Assembly: GCA_046330255.1 (NCBI GenBank)
Contig: JAXLTC010000002.1
Span: 620,001 to 684,000, forward strand
DNA length: 64,000 nucleotides
Reading direction: 5' to 3'
DNA from: JBBSBL01 sp046330255
Lineage (GTDB): Bacteria; Actinomycetota; Thermoleophilia; Solirubrobacterales; Solirubrobacteraceae
Under the pieces are notes generated by a model, which saw nothing but the letters and a program-made list of their open reading frames with translations, searched no databases and was not told where the DNA came from. Positions 30,796 to 39,049 of the stretch are shown in pieces (the stretch's first letter is position 1; each line of letters opens with the position of its first letter). Both the position numbers and the translations under genes were made by a program.

Positions 30796-32834
30796 TCGCC
30801 GGCCAGCAACGCGCGCAGGCCGGCCTCGTCGATCACGCGAACTCCGAGCCGCTCCGCCTTCTCGAGCTTGGAGCCGGGGCCCTCCCCCGCCACGACCCAA
30901 TCGGTGCGCCCGGACACCGAGGACGTCACGCGACCGCCCGCGGCGAGCACACGCTCGGTCGCCTCCTCCCGCGTGAGCTCCGGAAGCGCCCCCGTCAGCA
31001 CCACGGTGGCGCCGGCCAGCGGCCCGTCGCCGGGCGGCGGGCCCTCCTCCTCCAGCCGCAGGCCGGCGGCGCGCAGCCGCCCGAGCAGATCCACCATCGC
31101 CTCGTCCCTCAGGGCCTCCGCGACGATGGCGGCCTGGATCGGGCCGATCCCTGGGGTCTCGGCGATCTGCTCGGGGGCTGCCCCCGCGAGCGCGTCGATC
31201 GAGCGGAAGCGATGCGCGAGGTTGCGCGCGTTCACCTCGCCGACGCCCTCGATCCCCAGCCCGAACAGGACGCGGGCGAACGGCCGAGCCCTCGACTCCC
31301 GAATCGCCTCGACCAGCGCTCCGGCCGAGGTCTCGGCGAAGCCCTCGAGCCCCTCCAACTGCTCCGCCGTGAGGTCGTAGAGGTCCGCGGGGTTGCTCAC
31401 GAGTCCCTCGCCCATCAGCTGGGCCACCCGCTCCTCGCCGAGCCCCTCGATGTCCATCGCGCCGCGGTGGACGAAGTGCTTGAGCGCCTGCCACTGCTGC
31501 CCGGGGCAGCCCGTCCGGTTGGGACAGATCGTCCAGACGCCGTCCGGCGGCTTGACCGTCGGCGTGTCGCACGAGGGGCAGCGCGCGGGCGGGAGCGGGG
31601 GCGGCGAGCGGTCTGCTCGCTCGGCCGCGTGGGGCGCCGGCGAGACGACCTGCGGAATCACGTCCCCGGCGCGCAGCACGATCACCTCGTCGCCGTCGCG
31701 CACGTCCTTGCGCGCCAGGTCCTCCTCGTTGTGCAGCGTGGCCAGCTTCACGGTCACCCCGCCGACAACGACCGGGTCGAGAACCGCGAAGGGGACGAGG
31801 TGGCCGGTGCGACCCACGTTCCAGGCCACCCGCCGGAGCGTGGTGACCGCCGTGGTCGGTGGGAACTTCCACGCGATCGCGGCGCGCGGCTCGCGGCCCA
31901 CCACGCCGAGGCGGCGCTGCAGTTCGAGGTCGTCGAGCTTCACCACGGCCCCGTCGATCTCGTAGTCGAGCGCGTCGCGCCGTTCCTCCCATGCCCTGCA
32001 CGCCGCGACCACGGCGCGCTCGTCGCCGAGCACCTCGACCCCGGGGTTGACGCGGAAGCCGTGCTCGCTCAGCCACGCGAGCGACTCGCTGTGACGCTCG
32101 AAGCGGACCCCCTCGAGCGCGCCGACCCCATAGCACCACATCGAGAGGGGGCGCGAGGCCGTCACGTGCGGGTCGAGCTGGCGGATCGAGCCGGCGGCCG
32201 AGTTGCGCGGGTTCATGAACGTCGCGAGCCCCTCGGCGGCGCGACGCTCGTTCAGCTCGGCGAACGCCGCCACCGGCAGGTAGACCTCGCCACGCACCTC
32301 GAGCAGCGGCGGCGCGTCCGTCACGCGCAGCGGAATCGCGCGGACCGTGCGCAGGTTCTGGGTCACGTCCTCGCCGACGACGCCGTCCCCGCGCGTCGAG
32401 CCGCGCTCCAGCACCCCGTCGCGGTAGAGCAGCGACACCGCCAGGCCGTCGATCTTCGGCTCCACGACGTAGCTGAAGCCCGGCTGCTCGATGCCCTCCC
32501 GGGCGAGGTGGGAGCGCATCCGCTCGACCCACGCGAGCAGCTCCTCCTCCCCGCGGGCGTTCGCCAGCGAGAGCATCGGCTGCAGGTGCTCGGCCGGGGC
32601 GAAGCGCTGCAGCGGTCGCACGCCGACACGCTGCGTCGGCGAGTCCGCTGTCACCAGCGCCGGGTGCGCCGCCTCGATCGCGCGCAGTTCGTCGAGCAGC
32701 GCGTCGTAGGCGTCGTCCCCGATCTCGGGGTCGTCCAGCGCGTAGTAGCGACGGTTGTGGTGCTCGATCTCCGCGCGCAGCGCCGCCGCTCGTCGGGCGG
32801 CGGCGCGCTCCCCCTTCGGCGCCGCCGGGGTCAC
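30720..32834 (-). CDS. ligA: NAD-dependent DNA ligase LigA
   Basis: Seals nicks in DNA using NAD; 704 residues. Domain order: Ia (HHNRRYYALDDPEIGDDAYD), adenylation domain with K127 in EPKIDGLA, OB fold (GRTGHLVPFAVLDPV), four-Cys zinc site (CPSCDTPTV through CPNRTGCPGQ), HhH repeats (GLGIEGVGEVNARNLA, PGIGPIQAA), BRCT (LAGATVVLTGALPELTREEA). After BRCT there is an acidic Pro/Gly tail overlapping dacB antisense. GTG start overlaps the surE stop as GTGA, so translation is coupled. Confidence 0.95.
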   Translation of the reverse strand: MTPAAPKGERAAARRAAALRAEIEHHNRRYYALDDPEIGDDAYDALLDELRAIEAAHPALVTADSPTQRVGVRPLQRFAPAEHLQPMLSLANARGEEELLAWVERMRSHLAREGIEQPGFSYVVEPKIDGLAVSLLYRDGVLERGSTRGDGVVGEDVTQNLRTVRAIPLRVTDAPPLLEVRGEVYLPVAAFAELNERRAAEGLATFMNPRNSAAGSIRQLDPHVTASRPLSMWCYGVGALEGVRFERHSESLAWLSEHGFRVNPGVEVLGDERAVVAACRAWEERRDALDYEIDGAVVKLDDLELQRRLGVVGREPRAAIAWKFPPTTAVTTLRRVAWNVGRTGHLVPFAVLDPVVVGGVTVKLATLHNEEDLARKDVRDGDEVIVLRAGDVIPQVVSPAPHAAERADRSPPPLPPARCPSCDTPTVKPPDGVWTICPNRTGCPGQQWQALKHFVHRGAMDIEGLGEERVAQLMGEGLVSNPADLYDLTAEQLEGLEGFAETSAGALVEAIRESRARPFARVLFGLGIEGVGEVNARNLAHRFRSIDALAGAAPEQIAETPGIGPIQAAIVAEALRDEAMVDLLGRLRAAGLRLEEEGPPPGDGPLAGATVVLTGALPELTREEATERVLAAGGRVTSSVSGRTDWVVAGEGPGSKLEKAERLGVRVIDEAGLRALLAGDQPPGAPPPPDAGDDGDGAAPGTPS

Positions 32835-33646
32835 TCCGCTCCGCGCGCCGCCGGCGCCACGAGGCGCCCGAGATCGTAGCCTCGCAGGGCCTCCAGCCCC
32901 GCCCGGTCGGTGAGGTCGAAGTGGATCGGCGTCACGGCGATGCGCCCGTCGGCGACGGCGGCCAGGTCGGTCCCCTCCTCGCGCTCGTGGTCGGGGTCGT
33001 CGCCGTAGATGCGATAGGTCCGCCGCTCGCCGTTCTCCTCCACCAGCGCCAGCTCGTCGTGGTAGATGCGCTTCCCCAGCCGCGCGACCTCTACCCCCTG
33101 CGGCTCGCCGTCCGGCACGTTGACGTTCAGCAGCGTGCCCCGCGGCAGCGGCATCTCGCCGAGCGCTCCGACGATCCGCGCGGCGAAGCGCGCCGAGACG
33201 CCGAAGTCGAACCGCCTCCCGACGCGGAAGCCGAGCTCCCGCGCGCGCGACTGCTGGGACACCGCGATCCCCGGGAGCCCGAGCACCACCGCCTCGAGCG
33301 CCGCGGCCACCGTGCCGGAGTAGGTGATGTCGTCGCCGAGGTTCGAGCCGTGGTTCACGCCGGAGACCACGACGTCGGGCACAAAGCCCTCAACCAGCCC
33401 CAGTTGCGCGAAGCGCACACAGTCGACCGGGGTGCCGTCGGCGGCGTATCCCGCGGTGCCGTCCTCGAAGCGGACCTCGGTCACCTCGAGCGGGCGCCGC
33501 GTCGTGATCGAGCGAGCGGTGGCCGACTGGTTGGAGCTCGGGGCGATCACCGCCAGCGTGACTCCCGGAACCTCGAGCAGCGCTCGGCGCAGCGCCTGCA
33601 GGCCCGCGGCGCCGATGCCGTCGTCGTTGGTCAGGAGCACTCTCAC
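32831..33646 (-). CDS. surE: 5'/3'-nucleotidase SurE
   Basis: Metal-dependent nucleoside monophosphatase, 271 residues. The N-terminal VRVLLTNDDGIGAAG carries the DD metal ligands; PSSNQSATARSIT and VSGVNHGSNLGDDITYSGTVAAA complete the active site. GTG start overlaps the truA stop as GTGA, and its own stop overlaps the ligA start the same way, making truA-surE-ligA a coupled chain. Confidence 0.94.
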   Translation of the reverse strand: MRVLLTNDDGIGAAGLQALRRALLEVPGVTLAVIAPSSNQSATARSITTRRPLEVTEVRFEDGTAGYAADGTPVDCVRFAQLGLVEGFVPDVVVSGVNHGSNLGDDITYSGTVAAALEAVVLGLPGIAVSQQSRARELGFRVGRRFDFGVSARFAARIVGALGEMPLPRGTLLNVNVPDGEPQGVEVARLGKRIYHDELALVEENGERRTYRIYGDDPDHEREEGTDLAAVADGRIAVTPIHFDLTDRAGLEALRGYDLGRLVAPAARGAE

Positions 33647-34422
33647 GGGCGCGTGTGATGGTAGTCGGCGTCCGGCGCCGCACCTGACGGCGACAGCACC
33701 GGCCGGCCGTAGCCCACTCCCACCAGCCAGAGGCCGTGCGGCGGGGCGGTGGCTCCCGCCTCGGCGCGAGGGCGGCCTTCGAGCAGCACCCTGAAGCCGT
33801 CGAGGCTCCGCCGGCCGCGGGCGACCTCGAGCATCGTGGAGACGAGCACGCGGTTCATGTGGCGCATGAACGAGTCCGCCTCGATCTCGAAACGGAGCAG
33901 CGGTCCGCGCTCCAGCCAGCGCGCCATCAGCACCCGGCGGCGAAAGCGGTGATGACCGGTCTGCGTGGGGGTGAACGCCGTGAAATCGTGCTCGCCCTCC
34001 AGCAGCGCGGCGCACTCGTGCAGGGCGCTGCGATCGAGCGGGTGGGGGCACCACAGCGCGCGGCGGCGCTCGAACGGGTCGCGCGTGCGCGAGGTCAGCA
34101 GGCGGAAGCGATACGCGCGGCTGGTGGCGTCGCGCCGGGCGTCGAAGCCGTCGTCGACCGGGTCGCTGGAGATGACCGACACGTCGTCGGGCAGCAGGCC
34201 GTTCAGCGCGCGAGGCGCGCACGGGAGCCCGGCGTGGCTCGCGACCTGCGCGAGCGCGTGAACGCCCCTGTCGGTGCGCCCGGCGACCGCGACCGGCACG
34301 CGCTCTCGGCGCAACGTCGCGAGCGCACGCTCGAGCTCGCCCTGCACCGTGCGGCGGCCGGGCTGCACCGCCCAGCCGCTGAACTCCGACCCGTCGTAGG
34401 CGAGCGTCAGCCGAGCGGCCAC
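33643..34422 (-). CDS. truA: tRNA pseudouridine(38-40) synthase TruA
   Basis: Isomerises uridines in the anticodon arm of tRNA; 259 residues. Catalytic D51 lies in AVAGRTDRGVHALAQ; LLPDDVSVISSDPVDDGFDARRDATSRAYRF and FMRHMNRVLVSTMLEV are further family motifs. GTG start 13 bp after the rplQ stop, at the end of the ribosomal alpha operon, the usual place in actinobacteria. Confidence 0.94.
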   Translation of the reverse strand: MAARLTLAYDGSEFSGWAVQPGRRTVQGELERALATLRRERVPVAVAGRTDRGVHALAQVASHAGLPCAPRALNGLLPDDVSVISSDPVDDGFDARRDATSRAYRFRLLTSRTRDPFERRRALWCPHPLDRSALHECAALLEGEHDFTAFTPTQTGHHRFRRRVLMARWLERGPLLRFEIEADSFMRHMNRVLVSTMLEVARGRRSLDGFRVLLEGRPRAEAGATAPPHGLWLVGVGYGRPVLSPSGAAPDADYHHTRP

Positions 34423-34435
34423 GTCGCCCGGCGGC

Positions 34436-34789
34436 TCAGACGAGCTCGATCAGCACCATCTCGGTCGCGTCCGAGCGACGCGGCCCGAGCTTCAGGATGC
34501 GCGTGTAGCCGCCGGCGCGATCGGCGTAGCGGGGTGCGATCTCGTCGAAGAGCTTGTAGACCGCGAAGCGGTCCTGGCCCAGCGCCGAGAGCGCCTGGCG
34601 CCGGGCATGGAGGTCGCCGCGCTTGGCGAGCGTGATCAGCTTCTCGACCTCGGGGCGCAGCGCCTTGGCCTTCGCCTCGCTGGTCCTTATGCGCTCGTGC
34701 TCGATGACCTCCTTGCAGAGGTTGCGCAGCAGCGCCTTGCGGTGCGAGGCGCTGCGCGAGAGCTGGTGGCGCTTCCGCTGGTGACGCAT
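34436..34789 (-). CDS. rplQ: 50S ribosomal protein L17
   Basis: Large-subunit protein near the peptide exit tunnel, 117 residues. SRSASHRKALLRNLCKEVIEHERIRTS and the C-terminal YTRILKLGPRRSDATEMVLIELV are diagnostic. Follows rpoA by 34 bp, as in most bacteria. Confidence 0.97.
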   Translation of the reverse strand: MRHQRKRHQLSRSASHRKALLRNLCKEVIEHERIRTSEAKAKALRPEVEKLITLAKRGDLHARRQALSALGQDRFAVYKLFDEIAPRYADRAGGYTRILKLGPRRSDATEMVLIELV

Positions 34790-34823
34790 GGCGTCGGTGA
34801 GCCTAGACGATCGCTTCCGCGCC

Positions 34824-35804
34824 TCAGTCCTCGCGCAGCGCTAGCCCGCGCGCCTCGAGCGTCTCGACCACCTCGTCGATCGACTTGCGCCCGAAGTTGG
34901 GGATCGCGTTGAGCTCGCCCTCGGTCTTGGAGATCAGGTCCCCGACCGTCTGGATGCCGGCCCGCTTGAGGCAGTTGTAGGAGCGCACACCGAGCTCGAG
35001 CTCCTCGATCAGGATGTCGTCCATCGCGTTGGCCGGCCGCGTGGCCGCCTGCGCCCCGCCGGTCCCGACGAGCGAGGCCTCGAGGACGCCCGCCGCCATG
35101 CCTTCGCGCAGCTCGACCACCCGCTCGGGGTCGGTGAAGATCGCGAGCTGCTCGATCAGGATCTCGGCCGCCTCGCGAAGCGCGGCGTCGGGCTTGATCG
35201 AGCCGTCGGTCTCGATGTCGAGCGTCAGCTTGTCGAGGTCGGTCTCCTGCCCCAGGCGCGCCTGCCCCACCTCGTAGGCGACGCGGCGCACCGGCGAGAA
35301 GATCGAGTCGATCGGGATGACGCCGATCGGCTGGTCGGCCGACTTGTTCTGCTCCGCGGCGCGGTAGCCGCGCCCACGGCCGATCGTGAGGTAGACCTCG
35401 AGCTTGGTCTTGCGCTCGAGCGTGGCGATGTGCGCCTCGGGGTTGAGGATCTCCACGCCGGACGGCAGGTCGATGTCCTTCGCGGTGATGTCGCCGGGCC
35501 CCGTCACCACGAGCGGCGCCTCGATCTCCGTCGCGTCCGAGTGCATCCGGCAGACGACGCCCTTGAGGTTCAGGACGATGTCGGTCACGTCCTCGGTGAC
35601 CCCCTTTACGACCGAGAACTCGTGGGCCACTCCCTCGATGCGGACGCTCGTGATCGCCGCGCCGCTCAGCGAGGACAGCAGCACCCGCCGGATCGAGTTG
35701 CCGAACGTGTAGCCGAAGCCGCGCTCGAGCGGCTCGATCACGAACGTGCCGCGGTTGTCCTCGACCTTCTGGCTGTTGATCTGGGGGACTGGGAAGTCGC
35801 GCAT
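34824..35804 (-). CDS. rpoA: RNA polymerase alpha subunit
   Basis: 326 residues. The N-terminal dimerisation domain (FVIEPLERGFGYTFGNSIRRVLLSSL) is joined by a linker of ~25 residues to the C-terminal UP-element/activator-binding domain (LELGVRSYNCLKRAGIQTVGDLISKTEGEL, NFGRKSIDEVVETLEARGL). Length and order are normal. An 85-bp gap with two hairpins separates it from rpsD. Confidence 0.97.
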   Translation of the reverse strand: MRDFPVPQINSQKVEDNRGTFVIEPLERGFGYTFGNSIRRVLLSSLSGAAITSVRIEGVAHEFSVVKGVTEDVTDIVLNLKGVVCRMHSDATEIEAPLVVTGPGDITAKDIDLPSGVEILNPEAHIATLERKTKLEVYLTIGRGRGYRAAEQNKSADQPIGVIPIDSIFSPVRRVAYEVGQARLGQETDLDKLTLDIETDGSIKPDAALREAAEILIEQLAIFTDPERVVELREGMAAGVLEASLVGTGGAQAATRPANAMDDILIEELELGVRSYNCLKRAGIQTVGDLISKTEGELNAIPNFGRKSIDEVVETLEARGLALRED

Positions 35805-35833
35805 CGGGGTCCTGTCGTCGTCGTGTCCTGGGT

Positions 35834-35881
35834 GCCGCCGCGCGGCGGCTTTGGTCCGCCCCGCGGCGGGCGGCGGGGCGG
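35834..35881. other. Two adjacent GC hairpins in the rpsD-rpoA gap
   Basis: Hairpin 1: GCCGCC (35834-35839), GCGC loop, GGCGGC (35844-35849). Hairpin 2: CCGCCCCGC (35856-35864), 8-nt loop, GCGGGGCGG (35873-35881). They fill most of the 85-bp gap. They may be an RNA-processing or partial termination site, or the S4 target that regulates the alpha operon in other bacteria. Confidence 0.5.
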
Positions 35882-35889
35882 GTTACGCC

Positions 35890-36510
35890 TTACTTCGAGT
35901 AGAGCTCGACGATGAGCTGCTCCTCGACCGGGGCGGCGATCTCCCGCCGCTCCGGCCGGCGCAGCACCTTCGCCGTGAGCGCATCGTGGTCGGCCTGCAG
36001 CCACGCCGGCACCTGGCCCGTGAGCTCCGTCGCGTCGCGGATCACCTGCTCCGCGGGGGTCGAGGACTTCACCGCGATGATGTCGCCCTCGCGCACCTGG
36101 TAGGACGGGATGTCCACCCGGCGCCCGTTCACGGTCCAGTGGCCGTGCCGGATGAACTGCCGAGCCTGTCGCCGCGAGCCCGCGAAGCCGAGCCGGACCA
36201 GCACGTTGTCCAGGCGGCACTCGAGCATCCGCAGCAGGTTCTCGCCGGTGACCCCCGGCTGTCGGCTCGCCTTCTCGTAGTAGTCGCGGAACTGGCGCTC
36301 GAGCACTCCGTAGTAGCGACGGGTCTTCTGCTTCTCCCGCAACTGGACCCGGTACTCGCTCTGCTTCTGGCGGCCGCGCCCGTGGTCTCCGGGCGGGTAG
36401 GCCCGGCGCTCGACACCGCACTTCTCGGTCAGGCAGCGCCCGCCCTTGAGGAACAGCTTCTGCCCCTCGCGACGGCACTGCTTGCACGCAGGCCCCGTGT
36501 TCCTCGCCAT
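35890..36510 (-). CDS. rpsD: 30S ribosomal protein S4 (zinc-binding type)
   Basis: Primary 16S rRNA binder, 206 residues. C9, C12, C26 and C31 (CKQCRREG, GGRCLTEKCGVERRAY) form the zinc knuckle of C+ S4; the S4 domain follows (RLDNVLVRLGFAGSRRQARQFIRHGHWTVNGRRVDIPSYQV). Normal length; 8 bp after rpsK. Confidence 0.97.
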   Translation of the reverse strand: MARNTGPACKQCRREGQKLFLKGGRCLTEKCGVERRAYPPGDHGRGRQKQSEYRVQLREKQKTRRYYGVLERQFRDYYEKASRQPGVTGENLLRMLECRLDNVLVRLGFAGSRRQARQFIRHGHWTVNGRRVDIPSYQVREGDIIAVKSSTPAEQVIRDATELTGQVPAWLQADHDALTAKVLRRPERREIAAPVEEQLIVELYSK

Positions 36511-36518
36511 CGGACCTC

Positions 36519-36917
36519 CTAGACCCGCCGCCGCTTGCGCGGCCGGCAGCCGTTGTGGGCCTGCGGGGTCACGTCGCGCACCGAGAGCACCTCGAGCCCG
36601 GCGGCCTGCAGCGAGCGGATCGCCGTCTCACGGCCCGAGCCGGGGCCCTTGACGAAGACCTCGACCTTCTGGAGCCCGTGCTCCATGCCCTTGCGGGCCG
36701 CGCCGTCCGCGGTCACCTGGGCGGCGAACGGCGTCGACTTGCGAGAGCCCTTGAAGCCGGCGCCGCCGGCGGACTCCCAGGCGATGACGTTCCCCTCGCG
36801 ATCGGTCAGCGAGACGATCGTGTTGTTGAACGAGGTCTTGATGTGGGCCTGGCCGACCGGAATGTTCTTCCGGACGCGGCGCCGGCCGCGCTGCGGGCGC
36901 TTGGGGGCTGGGCTCAT
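36519..36917 (-). CDS. rpsK: 30S ribosomal protein S11
   Basis: Platform protein of the small subunit, 132 residues. VGQAHIKTSFNNTIVSLTDREGN near residue 20 and the C-terminal DVTPQAHNGCRPRKRRRV are signatures. Start immediately follows the rpsM stop. Confidence 0.97.
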   Translation of the reverse strand: MSPAPKRPQRGRRRVRKNIPVGQAHIKTSFNNTIVSLTDREGNVIAWESAGGAGFKGSRKSTPFAAQVTADGAARKGMEHGLQKVEVFVKGPGSGRETAIRSLQAAGLEVLSVRDVTPQAHNGCRPRKRRRV

Positions 36918-37301
36918 CTACTTCTTCGTCGCCTTCTTCTTGCCCGCCACCTGCATGCGCTTGGGGCCCTTGCGGGTGCGGGCGTTGGTCTTGGTGTTCT
37001 GGCCCCGGACGGGCAGCCCGCGCCGGTGGCGCAGGCCCCGGTAGCACCCGATCTCCATCAGTCGCTTGACGTTCTGGGAGCGCTCGCGCCGCAGGTCGCC
37101 CTCGACGGTCAGGTCGCGGTCGATCAGATCGCGCAGGCGCGCCACCTCGTCCTCGGTGAGATCGCGAACATAGGTGTCGCGCGAGATCTCCGCCTCGGAG
37201 AGCAGCCGGTTGGAACTCGAGCGGCCGATCCCGTACACGTAGGTCAGGCCGATCTCGACGCGTTTGTTGAGCGGGATGTTGACCCCGGCGATCCGAGCCA
37301 T
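36918..37301 (-). CDS. rpsM: 30S ribosomal protein S13
   Basis: Small-subunit head protein contacting the 50S, 127 residues. MARIAGVNIPLNKRVEIGLTY and CYRGLRHRRGLPVRGQNTKTNARTRKG are diagnostic; the Lys-rich C-terminus (GKKKATKK) reaches the P-site tRNA in known ribosomes. Follows rpmJ by 4 bp. Confidence 0.97.
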   Translation of the reverse strand: MARIAGVNIPLNKRVEIGLTYVYGIGRSSSNRLLSEAEISRDTYVRDLTEDEVARLRDLIDRDLTVEGDLRRERSQNVKRLMEIGCYRGLRHRRGLPVRGQNTKTNARTRKGPKRMQVAGKKKATKK

Positions 37302-37305
37302 CGCG

Positions 37306-37419
37306 CTAGCCCTGCCGCTGCTTGTGCCGCGGGTTCGAGCAGATGATCAGGACCCGTCCCTGGCGACGGATGATCTTGCACTTCTCGCACATCGGCTTGA
37401 CCGACGGTCGTACCTTCAT
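37306..37419 (-). CDS. rpmJ: 50S ribosomal protein L36 (zinc type)
   Basis: 37-residue protein MKVRPSVKPMCEKCKIIRR... ending NPRHKQRQG. C11, C14, C27 and H32 form the zinc ribbon. ATG at 37419 with AAAGGA just upstream; stop TAG at 37308-37306. Precedes rpsM in the usual order, but the gene that normally precedes it, infA, is not here. Confidence 0.96.
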   Translation of the reverse strand: MKVRPSVKPMCEKCKIIRRQGRVLIICSNPRHKQRQG

Positions 37420-37528
37420 GGGTCCTTTCGGCTGGATCCCGCGCCCCGGCTCTGGCCGCCGGGACGGCTGCCGCTACCGGGACGAGGACTGGCACGCCGA
37501 AGCAGGGCCGGCCTCGGCGCGACGAGCC

Positions 37529-37534
37529 AATATA
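37529..37534 (-). promoter_or_regulatory. Candidate promoter -10 upstream of rpmJ
   Basis: TATATT on the minus strand, one of the few AT-rich hexamers in this operon; predicted start near 37522, giving a ~100-nt leader to rpmJ. No good -35. It sits in the 154-bp map-rpmJ gap where infA would be expected and could drive rpmJ-rpsM-rpsK-rpsD-rpoA-rplQ. Confidence 0.5.
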
Positions 37535-37573
37535 GCAGGGGCCCGCGGGCCGTCGCGGGGCCGCCGGGCGCTC

Positions 37574-38359
37574 TCACGCGGCGGCCTGGCCGCCCGCGGC
37601 GCCATCCCGCTCGTGCCACGGCGTCAGCACCTTCGGACCGTCGCGCGTGACCGCCACGGTGAACTCGAAATGGGCTGCCAGCGACCCGTCCTGGGAGTAG
37701 ATGGACCAGTGGTCCTCGCCCATCCGCACGCCGTGGCGACCGGCGGTGACCATCGGCTCGACCGCCAGCACCATGCCCTCCTCGAGCCGCGGGCCGGTGC
37801 CGGGCTCACCGAAGTTCGGGATCTGCGGGTCCTCGTGCATGTCGCGCCCGATGCCATGGCCCACGAGCGAGCGCACGACCGACAACCCGTCGGCCTCGAC
37901 GCGGCGCTGCACGGCGTGCGAGACGTCTCCGAGCCGCTTGCCGGGCCGGCACTGCTCGACGGCGTCCATCAGCGACGCCCGGGTCGTCGCCAGCAGCCGG
38001 GTGGCGACCGGGCTCACGGGCCCCACGGGGAACGTGCGCGCCGCGTCCGCGACCCAGCCGTCGAGAACCACGCCGACGTCGACGGACAGGATGTCCCCTC
38101 GCTGCAGCCGGTAGGGCCCGGGGATCCCGTGCACGACCATCGAGTTGGGCGAGGCGCAGATCGAGCCCGGGAAGCCCCGGTAGCCCTTGAAGGCCGGCTC
38201 GGCGCCCTGGGAGCGGATGAACCGCTCGGCGACCTCATCGAGCTCGCCCGTGGAGACGCCCGCGCGGACCTTGCCCTCGATCATCGCGAGCGCGCGCACC
38301 AGCACCTCCCCGGCGGCCGCCATCTTGGCGATCTCCTCGGGAGTCTTCTTGACGATCAT
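37574..38359 (-). CDS. map: Methionine aminopeptidase, type I
   Basis: Removes N-terminal methionine from nascent proteins; 261 residues. Metal ligands are seen in LSVDVGVVLDGWVADAARTFPVG (two Asp), LVGHGIGRDMHEDPQIPNFG (His) and GMVLAVEPMV (Glu), with the final Glu in SQDGSLAAHFEFTVAV. No N-terminal SH3-binding extension. Follows adk by 13 bp. Confidence 0.95.
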   Translation of the reverse strand: MIVKKTPEEIAKMAAAGEVLVRALAMIEGKVRAGVSTGELDEVAERFIRSQGAEPAFKGYRGFPGSICASPNSMVVHGIPGPYRLQRGDILSVDVGVVLDGWVADAARTFPVGPVSPVATRLLATTRASLMDAVEQCRPGKRLGDVSHAVQRRVEADGLSVVRSLVGHGIGRDMHEDPQIPNFGEPGTGPRLEEGMVLAVEPMVTAGRHGVRMGEDHWSIYSQDGSLAAHFEFTVAVTRDGPKVLTPWHERDGAAGGQAAA

Positions 38360-38372
38360 CGCGCCCGCGCCC

Positions 38373-39047
38373 TCATAGCTGCTCCTCGAGCCGCAGCGTC
38401 GCGAGCGTAGCCCGTATGTGGTCGTGCACCTCCGTCGCGGGCCGCGTCCCGTCGAAGCGGCGCAGCAGCCCCAGCTGCTCGTAGTAGCGCACGAGCGGCT
38501 CGGTCTGATCGTGATAGACCTCGAGGCGGCGGCGCACCGTCTCGGGCTTGTCGTCGTCGCGCTGGATGAGCCGCGACCCGTCGACGTCGCAGCGCCCCTC
38601 GTGCTTGGGCGGGTCGAACTCGACGTGGTAGACGCGGCCCGTCTTGACGCTCACGCGCCTGCCCGAGAGGCGCCGGACGACCTCCTCGTCGGACACGTCG
38701 ATCAGCAGCACCGCCGTCAGCCGGCGCCCGAGCTCGTCGAACGCATGGCCGAGCGCGTCGGCCTGCCCCAGTGTGCGCGGGAACCCATCGAGGATGAATC
38801 CGTCGGAGCAGTCGTCGTGCGCGATGCGCTCGGTGATGATCGAGATGATCAGCTCGTCGGGGACGAGCTCTCCGCGGTCCATGTAGGCGTGCGCCTCGAT
38901 GCCCAGCGGGGTGCCACCGCGCACGGCCTCACGCAGCATGTCGCCGGTCGCGACGTAGGGAAGGCGGAAGTCCTGGCGCAGGCGATCGGCCTGCGTGCCC
39001 TTCCCCGCGCCGGGGGGGCCGAGCAGGATGAGGTTGAGCTCGGACAC
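38373..39047 (-). CDS. adk: Adenylate kinase
   Basis: Interconverts ATP, AMP and ADP; 224 residues. LLGPPGAGKGTQADRL is the P-loop, DGFPRTLGQADAL the AMP site and LSGRRVSVKTGRVYHVEFDPP the long LID. In zinc-binding relatives the LID has C-x2-C ... C-x2-C/D; here the first pair is replaced (SVKT) and only CDVD remains, so zinc binding is probably lost. Two bp after secY. Confidence 0.95.
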   Translation of the reverse strand: MSELNLILLGPPGAGKGTQADRLRQDFRLPYVATGDMLREAVRGGTPLGIEAHAYMDRGELVPDELIISIITERIAHDDCSDGFILDGFPRTLGQADALGHAFDELGRRLTAVLLIDVSDEEVVRRLSGRRVSVKTGRVYHVEFDPPKHEGRCDVDGSRLIQRDDDKPETVRRRLEVYHDQTEPLVRYYEQLGLLRRFDGTRPATEVHDHIRATLATLRLEEQL

Positions 39048-39049
39048 GG

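Noticed and set aside
28186..32532. A 1448-codon open frame on the minus strand across patatin, dacB and ligA
   Set aside because: Only its last 423 codons (patatin) show protein-like motifs; the rest is Arg/Ala/Gly-rich antisense of dacB and an off frame of ligA, an effect of very high GC.
33658..33663. TACCAT as a promoter for surE
   Set aside because: Spacing is 11 nt and it lies inside the truA coding end; surE starts by a GTGA overlap, so coupling explains it better.
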